Below are positions 25,005 to 36,587 of a DNA stretch of 64,000 nucleotides, one piece after another. The stretch lies in assembly GCA_947846985.1 (NCBI GenBank), contig CANTUZ010000003.1:54880096-54944095 (forward strand), written 5' to 3'. This DNA comes from Fratercula arctica (taxonomy: Eukaryota; Chordata; Aves; Charadriiformes; Alcidae). The notes beneath the pieces are model-generated. The model saw only the letters and a list, made by a program, of their open reading frames with translations. It was not told the origin of the DNA and searched no databases. Position numbers and translations under genes: made by a program. Numbering within the stretch: position 1 is the first letter of the stretch; each line of letters starts with the position of its first letter.

Positions 25005-27543
25005 TCTAAATATCACTTTCTGTAAGGCTTTTAAGCAGTACGTAAATGTGAGGCTAATGTGGAACCACTTCATGCTGCTATAGCATGATAGATGTATTTT
25101 AGGCAGAGAAAAATTACATTTTGTACTAAGCATGACAGTGAAATCTGATTAGCTGCTTAAACCATGACACTATTTAAGCTATTGTCATGCGTAGGTGATA
25201 AAATATTCCCAGATGTGCTTGGCAAGGCAGTAATTCCATGAAGAGGTTATGGTAATTATAAACAAGAAACAAAACCGTCAGAGGGATTTGTTCATTTGCC
25301 TGAACGCTGAAGTGCAATTAGAGACTTCAGTGAAGAGTATCAATTGTTCTGACTTTACACTGCCCAACAGACTTCTCATCATCGCTATTGCTTAATTCCA
25401 CGTTTATGAGCTTTTCCTTCCCCTTTTGTACCTGATTTGGGTATTTTAGGTTCTTGCTCTGAATGAAAACTATGGTTAGTTGGTTATTTTGGTAGCTGAC
25501 TGAGTGAACTAGATGTTATGTAAATGACCCGTAGAAAGACCTATAGTCATTTTGTGTTGTGTTTTGCCTACTGTTGTTTTAAAACAAGATTCCCCAGTGA
25601 CCCTGATGTGCTAGAATGAGCCTAGCTTTTGGTTACCCTCGCATGGGTCTTTTATGAGAAGAAATTATTTGAACTTATTGGAGCATTTTGATGCAGTTTA
25701 CTTCTCATATATGTGTATATTAATTGCTATGTTTGACCTGTGGCCCACTATTAAAAGTAATGTAATGGTAGTGCACTTCTGGTACATGAAATTTTAATTT
25801 TTAATCTTCAGTCTAATGTTCCTTATGATACTTGGGCTATAAAATTGGAGCATACAATCAAACAACAGGGCATTTGTCGAATTAGATTTTGCACTTTATG
25901 TGACCACACAGTGAGAGTCCAGAGAGTTCAGTACTCACTGAAAATAATACCCAGAAAATAATCTTTTAGTACTTGTCTGGATCATTGTCCAGCCTTGTCA
26001 GTGCAAGAAGGGGATCCGGAATGTAAAGCAAGGCCTGGGACTCTAAAATCCCTGATCTGGATCAGCATTGTTGTGTTCTCAGGCTGGAAGTGCAAATACC
26101 TGTATGTTTTCTATGAGCTTGCTGAAGGCAAATCATTTACCTCTTTACTTTCATTAGAACCGCCGTGTTTATGGCCTGGGAAATGAAAGCAAGCCATTAA
26201 CAACATGCCAGCATCGTCCCGTCTCTTACAAACCTCCTACCTGCTTGCAGGGGCTTGGGGGGCTGGGAAATGGCCGCTTGGCAGGGGACAGGATGAAGAG
26301 GCTTTCGGGGAGGGGACCTGAAGCTGGGTAAAGACTCTATAGGCAGGTAGAAGCGGCTACATCATCAGCTTCCCTTCAGTTGAGGTACAGCAGCAGACCA
26401 CATCTGCTTAGGTAGTTGTTTGTTCCCAAAATCTTCGTCAGTTCACATGTAATCTGTAATTGCCTTCTGCTGACAAACCATGTATGAGAAATGATAACCA
26501 AAATAAATGAACCCATGTATTACTTTATATTTCTGTTGGTACGTTTAAAGTGATTAACTGTTTTATCTCATAATCTCTAAATGTAGACTAGCTTGAAAAT
26601 TCCCATTTAAAGTCTGTATTTGTTTTTCATTGACGCTTTCATTGGAAAGCAGGAAACAATCTGAAAGTAATTGTATTAAGTGTTTCAGCACAAAGATTTT
26701 AAAATATAATAGCTTGGCATATTACTCTATCTCCTCACTATTCCTCGGAGGAAATAAAATGGAGTTAGCAACTTTCATCCAGGCAGCTTTTCTACTACAT
26801 CCTGTTTCCTTCCGCACACTGGAGAAACCACCAACATTCCTCTCCCTTTCCTCCGCTTCCAATGAAGAAATCCCATTCTTCGTGTTGTAGTGTTCTGTTA
26901 GCTTTTCAAACACCAGTAGAGGATTTGGGTTGTTTAGGCAAATGTGCATTTCGCCCTCTGTATCAAAGGAACTCATTACAAAGAATAGAGGGATACGCAC
27001 AGCTCCCCAGATAAGTGCCCTGCACAGCTTTCCTGGGTGTTTTCCCTGGCTGCTGAGGCTGCCTGAAGGGTGTCAAGCTCCTCCCAGAGAGCCCTGAAGT
27101 GCTGTGTGTGCCCTTACTGTGCTTGCTGGGAGGCTGAAATCCCTGCTTTTCTCTCACTGAAAGGTAAACTCACAGTCCCCTTTTCTCTAAGGAAAACTGA
27201 CCCTTGAAAAGGCTTGGCATGAAGAGGATTAGCTCCCTGGAAACTTTGTTTGGAAATGTTAGGAGACTGCTATGTGTATACGCTGGCAATCTCCATAAGA
27301 GACAAATTATTTTCCCACCCTCTCAAGTACTTGGTAGTTTATCTGTTGTTTATATTAAAGATTGATTGTGGTTATGTATTCCTGACTCAGAGTTCTCATT
27401 AATCACACTGTGCCCCATAGGAGACTGGGGAAGAAGAATGGGGCTTACTGGAAAGTAGGCATGTGATCCCTGGCACTGCTTTTAATATAACTTATCCTAA
27501 CATTAGCTTTGTTCCTGTGAATTATTGTGTTTGTGTAAACCTC

Positions 27544-27578
27544 TTTTTTTTGGGGGGGGGGGGGGGGGGGGGGGGGGG
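27544..27578. repeat. T8 followed by G27 homopolymer
   Basis: Eight T are followed by twenty-seven uninterrupted G (27552-27578), then CGGCGG. Long G runs are rare in vertebrate introns, can fold as quadruplexes and are a common place for sequencing length errors. The exact count should be treated with caution. Confidence 0.85.
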
Positions 27579-29074
27579 CGGCGGTTTCTATCCGTGTTTG
27601 GTATGTCTGTTTTTCTCAGGGCTATTCAGAAAAAGATAATATACTTATTACAATGATTTTGGACGATGTTAATCATGACACTTGCCGTGTTACTATTTCA
27701 AGAGGTCCCTGCTCACCCCCCACATGCCCACCCCCTTGTTTGCTAGCTCTTGCTTCCTCCCCCAGCCCCAGCAGCCATTTCCTCCCTCTGAGCAGCGCCA
27801 CGCAGGCAATTGTTTCAGCCTGTGCAAAACCAAGGGGTGGAAAAGGACCAGTGTGGTGAGGAAAAATGCACAAAGGCTGGGACTTCCTAAAGCGCATCGG
27901 CTGCCAACAGAAAGATGCTTTCTCCCACAGCAGCAGAGCTGATCTGCGCCTCCTCCTCCTTGACCCTGCTGAAGGTTTCCAGCCCCGAGATGTTCAATCA
28001 GCTGTTTGTGGTCCCCTTCCAAGCATGAAGGGCAAAACTGCTGGCAAGTTTTCGCAAGTTGGTTGTGGTTACGGGGGCACATTACCAACCCTGCCTGGAG
28101 TCAGGTCCAGGAGCCTCTGGAGCAAGCTGTTCTCCCACCCTGGCTTGTCCCTTCACATCTTCCAGAGGCACGCATTGATCCCAGCTCTTCAGTGTGATCT
28201 GGTGGGAAATAGTTACATCAGAAAATTTTCAACCAACTTAAGCCTTGAATTTTTGAATTGCTGTGCACTTGTGTTTGTCTAATAAAAAGAAATTATTTGG
28301 ATTTTAAAAGAGGCAATTGAAATAATTGATACTAGACAAATCAGAGTCTGAAGAGATTGACATCATTTAATACAGACTTATCTTCTCTTTCGTTTATAGC
28401 TCTGTTAAAAATTCTTTCCCTGGCATGTCCTAATTCTGCACAGATTTTCTTCCTGAGTCATGTTACATTAATGTCTGACTTCTTTGGTGCTAAGTTCCTT
28501 TATAGAATTCACTGTTTAATGATATCTTCAACACTGAGACATGACTGTAAATGCTGGGTTTTGTTTTTAATTAAACATCTGTTTCACAAAAGCAAGAGAT
28601 GACCAGAAGTTCTGCAAAGCTAGGAGAATTTAGGTCCACTAATTATGATGAAAGCACATCTTCAGTGAAATAAAAGGGAGAAAGAATTATGTAGGGAAGT
28701 CTTAGATCTGTAAGAATTTTAAACATTTTAAATAAATATAATTATACAGAAATAGCTCTTTTAGAGGATGAGATGTTTTTAAAAGACTTTGATTCCAACT
28801 AATTTGTATTGCTTGGGGTTTTTTTTTTTCCCATGTGACTACTTTTGATGACATGCTGTACATATCAAGAATAAGGTAATTTATTTCTGAGTTGGGAATA
28901 GGTTTTTTTAATCAGACTCAGTAATGTAAATAGACCTCTACTTGAAAGTTCATTCAAAACCGAGTACTGGTATATATTTAAGTGCACTGTATGCTAAAGT
29001 AGAAATATCCCCCGGTGTTTAACCAAAAGCATGTTTTATGTGTGGTTTTGTTTTGTTTTTTTAATGTTTAACAG

Positions 29075-29214
29075 TAACTGAAGCTGGCTTTGGTGCTGAC
29101 ATTGGGATGGAGAAATTCTTCAACATCAAATGCAGAGCCTCTGGCTTGGTTCCCAGTGTGGTTGTACTTGTTGCTACAGTGAGGGCTTTGAAGATGCATG
29201 GAGGTGGGCCAAAT
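29075..29214 (+). CDS. MTHFD1L: MTHFD1L coding exon b
   Basis: 140 nt. The first two bases complete the Val codon started at 1391, and the exon ends in phase 0 at AAT before GTAAGT. It encodes [20 protein letters not shown] and [12 protein letters not shown]. The latter matches the family signature V-A-T-[IV]-R-A-L-K-x-[HN]-G-G of formyltetrahydrofolate synthetases. Ala-Ser-Gly-Leu-Val-Pro after the KCR motif fits MTHFD1L; cytosolic MTHFD1 has Tyr-Ser-Gly-Leu-Cys-Pro there as I recall it. The polypyrimidine tract is strong, with TTTTG repeats just upstream. Confidence 0.96.
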
Positions 29215-30887
29215 GTAAGTTTTCGCACCTTTCTTGGAAATTAAAATTGTTGCTAATATTTGAAATAAGTAAAATATCTTGGTTTAAGAAATATCGGGAG
29301 TAGCTTATGGGGCAGTACTTAGATATCCCTTCTGAGTTACCTCCTTATATAGCTGTTGCCTCCAAAGGTAATGCAGGAACAGAGAGGCATAAATGAAAGA
29401 AGAGGGATGAAAGAGCTCTGAAGAAGTACTAAATCTTGCTGAAGAAGGGAAGTTTGTTTGCATGAAAAAAAACCCTATAATATGTATATATATTCTTTTC
29501 CCTGCCTTTTGAAATAGCGTTTATAAGTGCACTGAAGTAGTCGCAGGCTGGGAAAGTTGGCAGCTGAGGAGGAATGAGAAGAGTTCGGGTTGCAGTATGT
29601 GAGCGGAAGTAGGGAACATTATTAGTGAAGGTTTTGAGATTTCTTTCACTGCAGTAATGGGAACCCCTTCTGTCCTTTTAATCTGCTCAGGTTAATTCCC
29701 TCAGGGATGCTAAGATAACTGATAGACTTGTGCAAGTTTTTTCCCAATGTACCAAAAGTCACCGGTGCGTACATTTTTTTGCTATTTAAGCCATGAAGAG
29801 ACTTGTAGAGATTACTGATTGGAGAAGTACTTCTCAGTCATGCAATCAGATCGGGCTCTGCTAGCCCAGCAGACAGACACTTAGCTCCTAGAAACACTTT
29901 CATCTGCCCAGCAGCCAGCAAGTGAGGGATGCTGCCAGGGAAACAGTCTCACTGGGTGAAAATACCAGAGCTGTTTCCACAGCCACAAGATTTTGGAATG
30001 CATGGTCTCCCTTACAGTGGATTGTCTCTTAGAGCTATAGCTGAGCTGTCCTTTTTCAGTCTTTTAGGTTGACATAATTATATAACTTTCTTATAATTTT
30101 AGTCCAATTCTAATGCAAGTTTTCTTTGTTGTTAATGATATTCCTCCATGCATATCATGGCAGGTATATTGTCATGTGTATTATCATTCAATCTAGCAGA
30201 AATAGGACTTAAATATGTGTTAATAAGTGTCTGTATTTCTGTCTGACCTGTGTCTTTAGAAGTATAAAGCTTTCATTTGTTTACATAATGCATCATAGAG
30301 GCAGGTAGAGTACCAGATACTTTTACTGGGAGGTTAATTGTAAAATGGACCCAGACCAATGCTTGAGACAAAAGTGACTAAGTCCAGTCCAGTCCTTGAA
30401 GACTCACTATGGTATACCAGCGATACTCTTTGTATACCTTTGTGCTTTCCAGTAAAGTGAATTACTTGCATGCAGTTCCTTGCCACGGGCAGTTAATTAC
30501 AGGACACCAAAGATTATGTTCCTCTTCTGGTCCTCTGTGTCACTGTTATTCCTTCAGCTGCTGGAGATTGCTGTCCATTGTCTTTGCACTGTGGGTGCGT
30601 TGCTAAGCACGTAGAATGGGATCCAGTTACCTCCTCTCTAATAAATCTTTTCCAACTGGTTGCGGAGTCGCTACCTTTGCCTTGCTACCCAAATACAACA
30701 GGAAGCGTTGCTATTCTCCGTGTACTGGTGTAACTTGGAATAGAAGAGAAGCTGCAGTCGCGCTGTGATGTTGTGTGCAACGTGTGTGCTGACTGGCAGT
30801 ACAGAAAGTAAGCAAAAGTGCACTTCTGGCCAGTTAGGATTATGACAAACGTCAGTCTATGGTGACTTGGATTGTTTATTATTCCAG
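29215..30887 (+). other. MTHFD1L: MTHFD1L intron, 1.7 kb
   Basis: GT-AG intron between GTAAGT and TTATTCCAG. I see only unique intronic sequence. Confidence 0.9.
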
Positions 30888-30929
30888 GTAACCGCTGGTG
30901 CCCCCTTGAAGAAAGAATACACAGAAGAG
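30888..30929 (+). CDS. MTHFD1L: MTHFD1L coding micro-exon c
   Basis: A 42-nt exon of exactly 14 codons, phase 0 at both ends, encoding VTAGAPLKKEYTEE. The acceptor is TTCCAG and the donor GTAAGA. Skipping it would keep the frame but would delete a conserved loop next to the HGGG segment. It is too short to show as an isolated open frame, and was found by continuing the protein from exon b. Confidence 0.93.
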
Positions 30930-32021
30930 GTAAGAGGAATTATTATAAAACTTTAGGAGAAGTTTTTGTTTAAAGGGACAAAATACTGTGGTATACGGAG
31001 TATCCAGAAATTCTCATACTTCTGGCTGGATAGTGTGCAGCCTCAGGTTTAACAACAGCATGCTCTAATGCTGACATTCAATGAACACCTTTAACAGGCA
31101 TTGCCAACAAGTAAAGCCATCTCATCTTCCCCGAACCACTTGGTGTTATCCCTCTTGTGTGTGCTATGAGTGTGACTGCATGGTAGATTGTACTAAGGAA
31201 TTGAGCTAGCTGAAAAACAACTCTTTTTTTTCAGTAGTTTTTCCAGGACCACTAAGTTTTCAGACTGATCAGCTCTTCATTCCAGTCCATCATACAGGCA
31301 TTTATGGCAGCACAAGAGCAGAGTGGTGCAGGAGTCAAAGATATTCCCTGAAATTAATGATAGCTTAACCTCTTCATTAAACAACAGGTTTAATCTGTTT
31401 GTGGTTCACATCTGGTGTTGGATGTCACTCTTCAAACAAGAGTGGATTCTACAGGTTTGTTTTCTTTGTCTTTTTGCTGTAGACAAATTCCAGTCTTTTG
31501 GTTTTATCAGGCTAAGGATATGTGTGTTCTGGCAATTAAGACGAGGCCTACGAAGTGTGAGGCGAAAGAGTAAATAAGGAAATCCAGTTATGTGCTTTTA
31601 TCTGGGATACATATGTATATATAGATTAGACTACGCATCTAACACATCTGTATGTCAAACCCCCACCCTACTATTACAGTTTGTTTATAAACTTTGCGAA
31701 CAAGAGACTAACAGCCCTTTCACAATCATGGCAGGCAACCAGTCATCAGCTGCACTGTCTTCTTGTGTCCCAGAAAAGAGCAATACATTCAAGTACAAAT
31801 TTTTGACTGTGCTTAGTTACTTAAATATGTCTGTTACTTAGTAATTGAAATAAGTATTAATAAGATAAGCACCAAAATATTTTTTTTCTGTAAGCGTTTT
31901 ACTTGCCTGTAGCTGTCATGATCAGCACTGTTTATGTTCAGTTTTATTTATGGAAAATTCTTTGGCTGGAGAAGACTTGATGTATTTCCTCACTTCCATT
32001 AATTTTTATTTAATTGCACAG
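30930..32021 (+). other. MTHFD1L: MTHFD1L intron, 1.1 kb
   Basis: GT-AG intron ending TTTAATTGCACAG. It holds two short chance frames (31323-31577 and 31590-31841) and no recognised repeat. Confidence 0.88.
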
Positions 32022-32122
32022 AACCTCCAGCTGGTAGCTGATGGCTGCTGTAACCTACAGAAACAGATTCAAATTACTCAGCTTTTTGGAGTTCCTGTTG
32101 TGGTTGCTCTAAACGTCTTCAA
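32022..32122 (+). CDS. MTHFD1L: MTHFD1L coding exon d
   Basis: 101 nt, phase 0 start, leaving two bases (AA) for a Lys codon split with the next exon. It encodes NLQLVADGCCNLQKQIQIT followed by QLFGVPVVVALNVF. This segment separates the paralogues. The Asp-Gly-Cys-Cys-Asn-Leu-Gln and Thr-Gln-Leu-Phe-Gly-Val wording is that of mitochondrial MTHFD1L, while cytosolic MTHFD1 differs markedly here. Confidence 0.95.
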
Positions 32123-32541
32123 GTAAGTCTATTCTTTCATTACTCTTGTGAGTAGATCCACAGTTCAAATTTCACACTTTCTTGGTTTTTACATTAATCG
32201 GTTTTGGCGTGAAGAAAATAAGTTATTAAAGAATTTCCTTTTTTTCATCATGAATATAAAGACCTTTACATTCTTAGCTTGTTTTTAAGGTTTTAAAACA
32301 ACGAATAAAGGAGATACTTTTATGGAAATGTTAATCTTCCATGTTAATTAGCTATAACAATTACAAAAAGTGTTCTTGAAACATGTAAATACATATGCTG
32401 TATATAAATGTGTTAGGTATATGGCACAATTTCTGCATAGACTGCTTTGCAACTGCTGATGGTAGACTAAGGCTAAGTATATAAAATTATAAAAGACAAC
32501 TAATTAAACAAAATAATGAGATGGAACTGTTTGGTTGGCAG
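32123..32541 (+). other. MTHFD1L: MTHFD1L intron, 0.4 kb
   Basis: Short GT-AG intron (donor GTAAGT, acceptor TTGGCAG), AT-rich, with nothing else recognised. Confidence 0.9.
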
Positions 32542-32719
32542 AACTGACTCTCCTGCTGAGGTTGGTCTGGTGTGTGAGATTGCAAAGCAGTCTGGAGCGT
32601 TTGATGCTGTACCCTGCAACCACTGGTCGGCTGGTGGTAAAGGAGCAGTAAAATTAGCTCAAGCTGTGGAAAAGGCAGCCAGTCAGAAAAACAGTTTCAA
32701 ATACCTCTACAACTTGGAG
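32542..32719 (+). CDS. MTHFD1L: MTHFD1L coding exon e
   Basis: 178 nt. The first base completes Lys, then Thr-Asp-Ser-Pro-Ala-Glu, and the exon closes in phase 0 at Leu-Glu before GTAAGA. It contains GAFDAVPCNHWSAGGKGAV, where the His-Trp and Gly-Gly-Lys-Gly residues are conserved in the synthetase family, followed by a more variable helical segment (KLAQAVEKAASQKNSF). The open frame extends upstream through the acceptor, so the splice site and not the in-frame ATG at 32516 sets the start. Confidence 0.95.
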
Positions 32720-33073
32720 GTAAGATACTTTATTTAATTTTTTTTTTTAATGAAAGCATGCTTGCATCAGTGTTGGATTTAAAACAAGAAGAACATTGCA
32801 ATGAAAGCTATCCAACATACTTGGAAAGAGAATTGATTTGGCTTAAAATCACAAAAGCTGTAGAGAGCAAACAATCTGTGACTTGTCTAATCAGAGGAGC
32901 AGGTAGTGCTCATTATTTAGTGCAGTGCATTGAATGATGTTTCTGGTACTTTCTTGTTTAACATAAAAGTATGTCTGTAGGTGGAACATCCACAGATTAT
33001 TGTGGCAGACTTCTCCACAAAGATCTCACAGTCATATTTGTTCTGACAATCAGCTAAAATGAAATATAGTTAC

Positions 33074-33908
33074 TGTCTCACGGTCGTGGGTATTGCGCCA
33101 AGTTGTGGCTCCCTGAAGCATTCACTCTCTGTATGAGAAGGACGTGAGAGGTACCACGTGCACCTTCATGCTGCACGTCTGCCCAGCCAGCCAGATCACC
33201 TCAGAGAGAAAGCACTGCCTTCACCAGCACCCACGAGCACACCCACAGCCCTCAGGTGAACACAAAGAGCACAGGTGGCCCAGTCATGTTCCTTCCCTCC
33301 TGCTGATGGGGATTGCAGTCTGCTAGTGCAATATGGCACACACAACACATGGGTCACTGCTGCCTGTTGGCCTTACATCCTCAGTCTAACCAGGAGCAGT
33401 CCCTTGTCCCCCTCCCCTGCTTGCAGACGGGTCCATGAGCCCCTGAGGTTCACGACTCACTCCAGTCTGACAATAGAGGACAGACCGTGGTGCTCATGCG
33501 CAGAGCTCAGTCAGACAAGCTGCTGACCAGCCACCTTTACACTCAACCAGTCCCTTCTTCCCCTTTCCCCTCTGTTTTTTCCCACACTTCTTCCTCTCCA
33601 ATCCACCTTGATTTCTCCCTTTCCCCATCTTCAGTCCTTCCATTAAACATTCCCTAACAATCTTTACACATTCCCACAGTCCCCTTCAAAAATCCCCTCA
33701 TAAGTTTTACAGACACCCAAAATGCTACTCTTCCTGTATCCTATAATGAGTCCCTGTGCTGCTATAAGCAATCACCCCCTCTTGTTTGCAAAGTTTTCTG
33801 GTTAAAGTTTTCCCACTGGCTCACCTTGGTGCATTTCACACCAAGGACAATGGTCTCATCCTTCCCCTTGGATGGTCTTAGGAAGCGGCCAATTCAGTAT
33901 GCTCTAAT
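33074..33908 (-). mobile_element. Possible retroviral LTR-derived block (unconfirmed)
   Basis: The block is compositionally unlike its AT-rich surroundings: GC-rich, and from about 33520 to 33700 strongly C/T-rich on the + strand. It starts TGTCTCACGGTCG, which on the minus strand ends ...CA as an LTR would, and it contains a TTGGCGCAAT motif near that end. No gag, pol or env motif is readable, and the other LTR edge was not identified. It could equally be an unrelated regulatory or satellite-like sequence. Confidence 0.3.
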
Positions 33909-33910
33909 TA

Positions 33911-34163
33911 ATCATAGAATCATAGAACCATAGGGTTGGAAGGGACCTCTGGAGATCATCTAGTCCAACCCCCCTGCCAGAGCAGGGTCACCTAGAGCAG
34001 GTTACACAGGAACACGTCCAGGCGGGTTTTGAATGTCTCCAGAGATGGAGACTCCACCACCTCTCTGGGCAGCCTGTTCCAGTGCTCTGCCACCCTCAGG
34101 GTAAAGAAGTTCCTCCTCATGTTTAGGTGGAACTTCTTATGCTCAAGTTTGTGCCCATTGCCT
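33911..34163 (-). mobile_element. CR1 fragment, 5'-truncated 3' end
   Basis: About 250 bp. On the + strand it begins with reverse-complemented terminal octamers (CATAGAAT repeats at 33913-33930), then GGTTGGAAGGGACCT, which is the hallmark of a CR1 3' end. It runs back through the 3' UTR and the last ORF2 codons to a TGTGCCCATTGCC motif. It appears little diverged from CR1-J-like sequence as I recall it. It is a typical dead-on-arrival short copy with no coding capacity, antisense to the host gene. Confidence 0.93.
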
Positions 34164-36571
34164 AATAATTTTCACTGATTTGTTTTTTCCACTGATTCTA
34201 TTACTAGGGTTCCTCCACCTACCATTGTTCCTTTGATCCTTGCTTGGGCTTTGTGTTTAATTTGCTTCGATTTTAGTTAGTCAGGTAACCTAACAGAGGA
34301 TAGTGTGGTCCGAGTTTCAATCCTATTATCTGCCAGAGGTGGTGATGCTTTTTCTGTGTCTTGGAGGCTTTGTTGTTGCAGTTGTCTGCAAGGTAACATC
34401 ACAGCATCGTGAGCTGACAAGAGGAGCAGCTTCAGGGAAGGACTGCTTGGGCCCCTGAAAGCACAGTGCTGGAGTACCACCATGCAGGCAGAACATTTGG
34501 AGGGAGGTATTGCCAGGAAGGTTATACAAATGATTTCTCAGGACCTTCCTGACTATCCAAATGTGGGTGGGTTAAAATTTGGGCAGCAAAATACACTTCT
34601 CTGGCACCAAGGAAGCCCCTGTCAAATTTCAGATCCTGTGCCCCAGTGCTACTTGAGTTTCTTTAGAAAATGTTTGAATGCTATTTTTTAATAGCAGAAC
34701 CTCAGCTTCATTCTTTTAAATGGCTGAAAGTTCCTGTTTTGATTCTTCTTGCCAGGAAAAAGTTCAGCCTGAGGTAGATATGCCCTACTGTTGCCTTTCA
34801 TTTTCTCTCCTCCCTGATATGTACCTCATATCTGTTGCACCCGTTTTATTTCTTCTTTCCACCTCCCCCACTGTTTTCCAAAATGTCAGTAATTCAGCCA
34901 GCTCCTATTAGTATTAACCACTGCCTTCACAGAATAGATGGAGATACCTTGGGAATGTAAGTGCTGCGGAATCTATTCAGGGCGTTTTGCCCATGGAACA
35001 TTTTTACAGCCAAGCAATGGACAACGTATCTGCCTCTCTAAGTTTGTTGCTAAATGAGATGCTCTGGAAACTGAGGGTTATGCATAATAAAATGGAAAAA
35101 AAAAAAATATCTTTCAGAAATATGTGTAATATGTTTTCCCCATAGGACACTTGTGTTACAGAGATAGCACATTAGTGTTTGACAAGTCCCATATTTAAGA
35201 TCTGGTGTTACTACATTCTATGTAGCTTGCAATCTTGTGGTATGGATGAGTAGAAAGGATTGGTAGGGGTGGATTCTGCCTTTATGAAGGAAAGTGAGAT
35301 TGATTTCTACTTTAATGTCTTTCCCAGACACATCTTTTTGTGCTGTCACATAAGCAGCATGGTCTTAAGCACAAAGGGAATGAATCACATCTTTACATCA
35401 ACTTAATATCCCATAACTTAACACAGGTATTATAAGCCTCAAAAATACGTTGAAGGGATTTTATAAAAACATATAAAGATTTTAAAATACCGTAAAAAAG
35501 TTAATTCAGGCCAACAAAAACAGTAAAGTGTAAAGTTCAGGCTTCTGTTTCACTCTTACTGTGCAAAGGACGGGGACTGAAGCAGTTGGAAGTAGGAAAG
35601 TGAAACAGCAGAGCTGTCACTGGTATGGTATAGTAGGTCATTTGGTCACTGTGCTCAAAGAGATCTGAAGGAAAGATACCTCTTCCAAATGTTATTAATT
35701 AAGATGATAATAGGATTTTTTGATGTGGCTGTTTTGAGGACTGAGTTCTAACTGTTCCAAGGGGTAACTGTGACAGAAAATTAAGAAAGAGATGGGATTT
35801 AGACAGATAATTTCCGTCCATCATTGTGCCTAAAGCGGATGTAAGTGAAAGGACGTCGTTCTATCCCTCATCTTTCCAGTGGCTGCCAGATTTGTCCAGT
35901 TACTTGAATACCATTAAGTCCTGGTTGCCTCAAGTTTGATGGGGTTTGCTGTGGTGTTGTGGGTTTGTTTTTTTCTTTCCCCTTTGTAACATCGAAGGGG
36001 GGAATTTTCTGCATAAAACTGCTACCACTTCATTCGTATCTCCATCTTTATGATACTACCCTACTCTTTACTCTGTGTCTCCGTTTAGTCCTTTGATGTC
36101 TGTGCATCTTACTTTCCTCAGTCTGCAAAACTTCATCAGAATTTACTTCGAAAACTGTCTATAATTAGAAGAACTTACAACAACACAGACCACTGTAGCC
36201 ATAATAGATTCACTCAACATCTTGATGTTTTGTTAGAAAGCATTACCCTGGGGATTTAAAAACAAAACACAAAACCCCTATTATGTAAAACTGTTTTAGA
36301 TCTTTTTTTACTAGTTAGACCAAAGTTTGCAGCAAACTATATTATTAGTATACGTTCAGGCGTCTAATTACAGGATAGTCAAGGTCAACTGGGCTCTCTT
36401 TGGGATTTTTCCAAATGGCATGCATCTCTGCAATGCTTTATGTAATTTCTAAACGTATACCTGGAAAAAAAGACTTCCTTGAAAGGTGTTTACAAATGTG
36501 TATAATGTGAGAAGAAGAAGAAAGTCTTTTCTAGATCTGTCAAATACTAGTAAAAAGTTGAGGATGAGCGA

Positions 36572-36587
36572 TTTTTTTTTTTTTTTT
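36572..36587. repeat. Homopolymer T16
   Basis: Sixteen consecutive T within the intron. Confidence 0.75.

Larger units (their letters stand above)
1392..29074 (+). other. MTHFD1L: MTHFD1L intron, 27.7 kb
   Basis: GT-AG intron with donor GTAAGT at 1392 and acceptor TTTAACAG ending at 29074. It hosts the large antisense CR1 element (about 7740-11760) and simple-sequence tracts: an AT-rich ATTTA/TATA run at about 4760-4850, A23 at 14395-14417, an A-rich block at 24318-24414, A17 at 24988-25004, and T8 plus G27 at 27544-27578. GC-rich patches occur at about 6060-6250, 20930-21180 and 27680-28180. Stretches between these, for example 1400-4700, 11770-20900 and 21250-27500, look like unique AT-leaning intron in which I see no gene, RNA gene or mobile element. 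Confidence 0.9.

Noticed and set aside
27653..28282. Cluster of overlapping frames on both strands
   Set aside because: The GC- and C-rich patch keeps several frames open at once. None resembles a protein family.
33911..34163. This CR1 fragment begins almost exactly where the 4-kb element is cut, as if it were the missing 3' piece
   Set aside because: Both contain the TTTGTGCCCATTGCC motif with flanking differences (CTCCAG versus CTCAAG), so they are separate copies. Short 5'-truncated CR1 tails of this size are common, so the coincidence needs no special mechanism.
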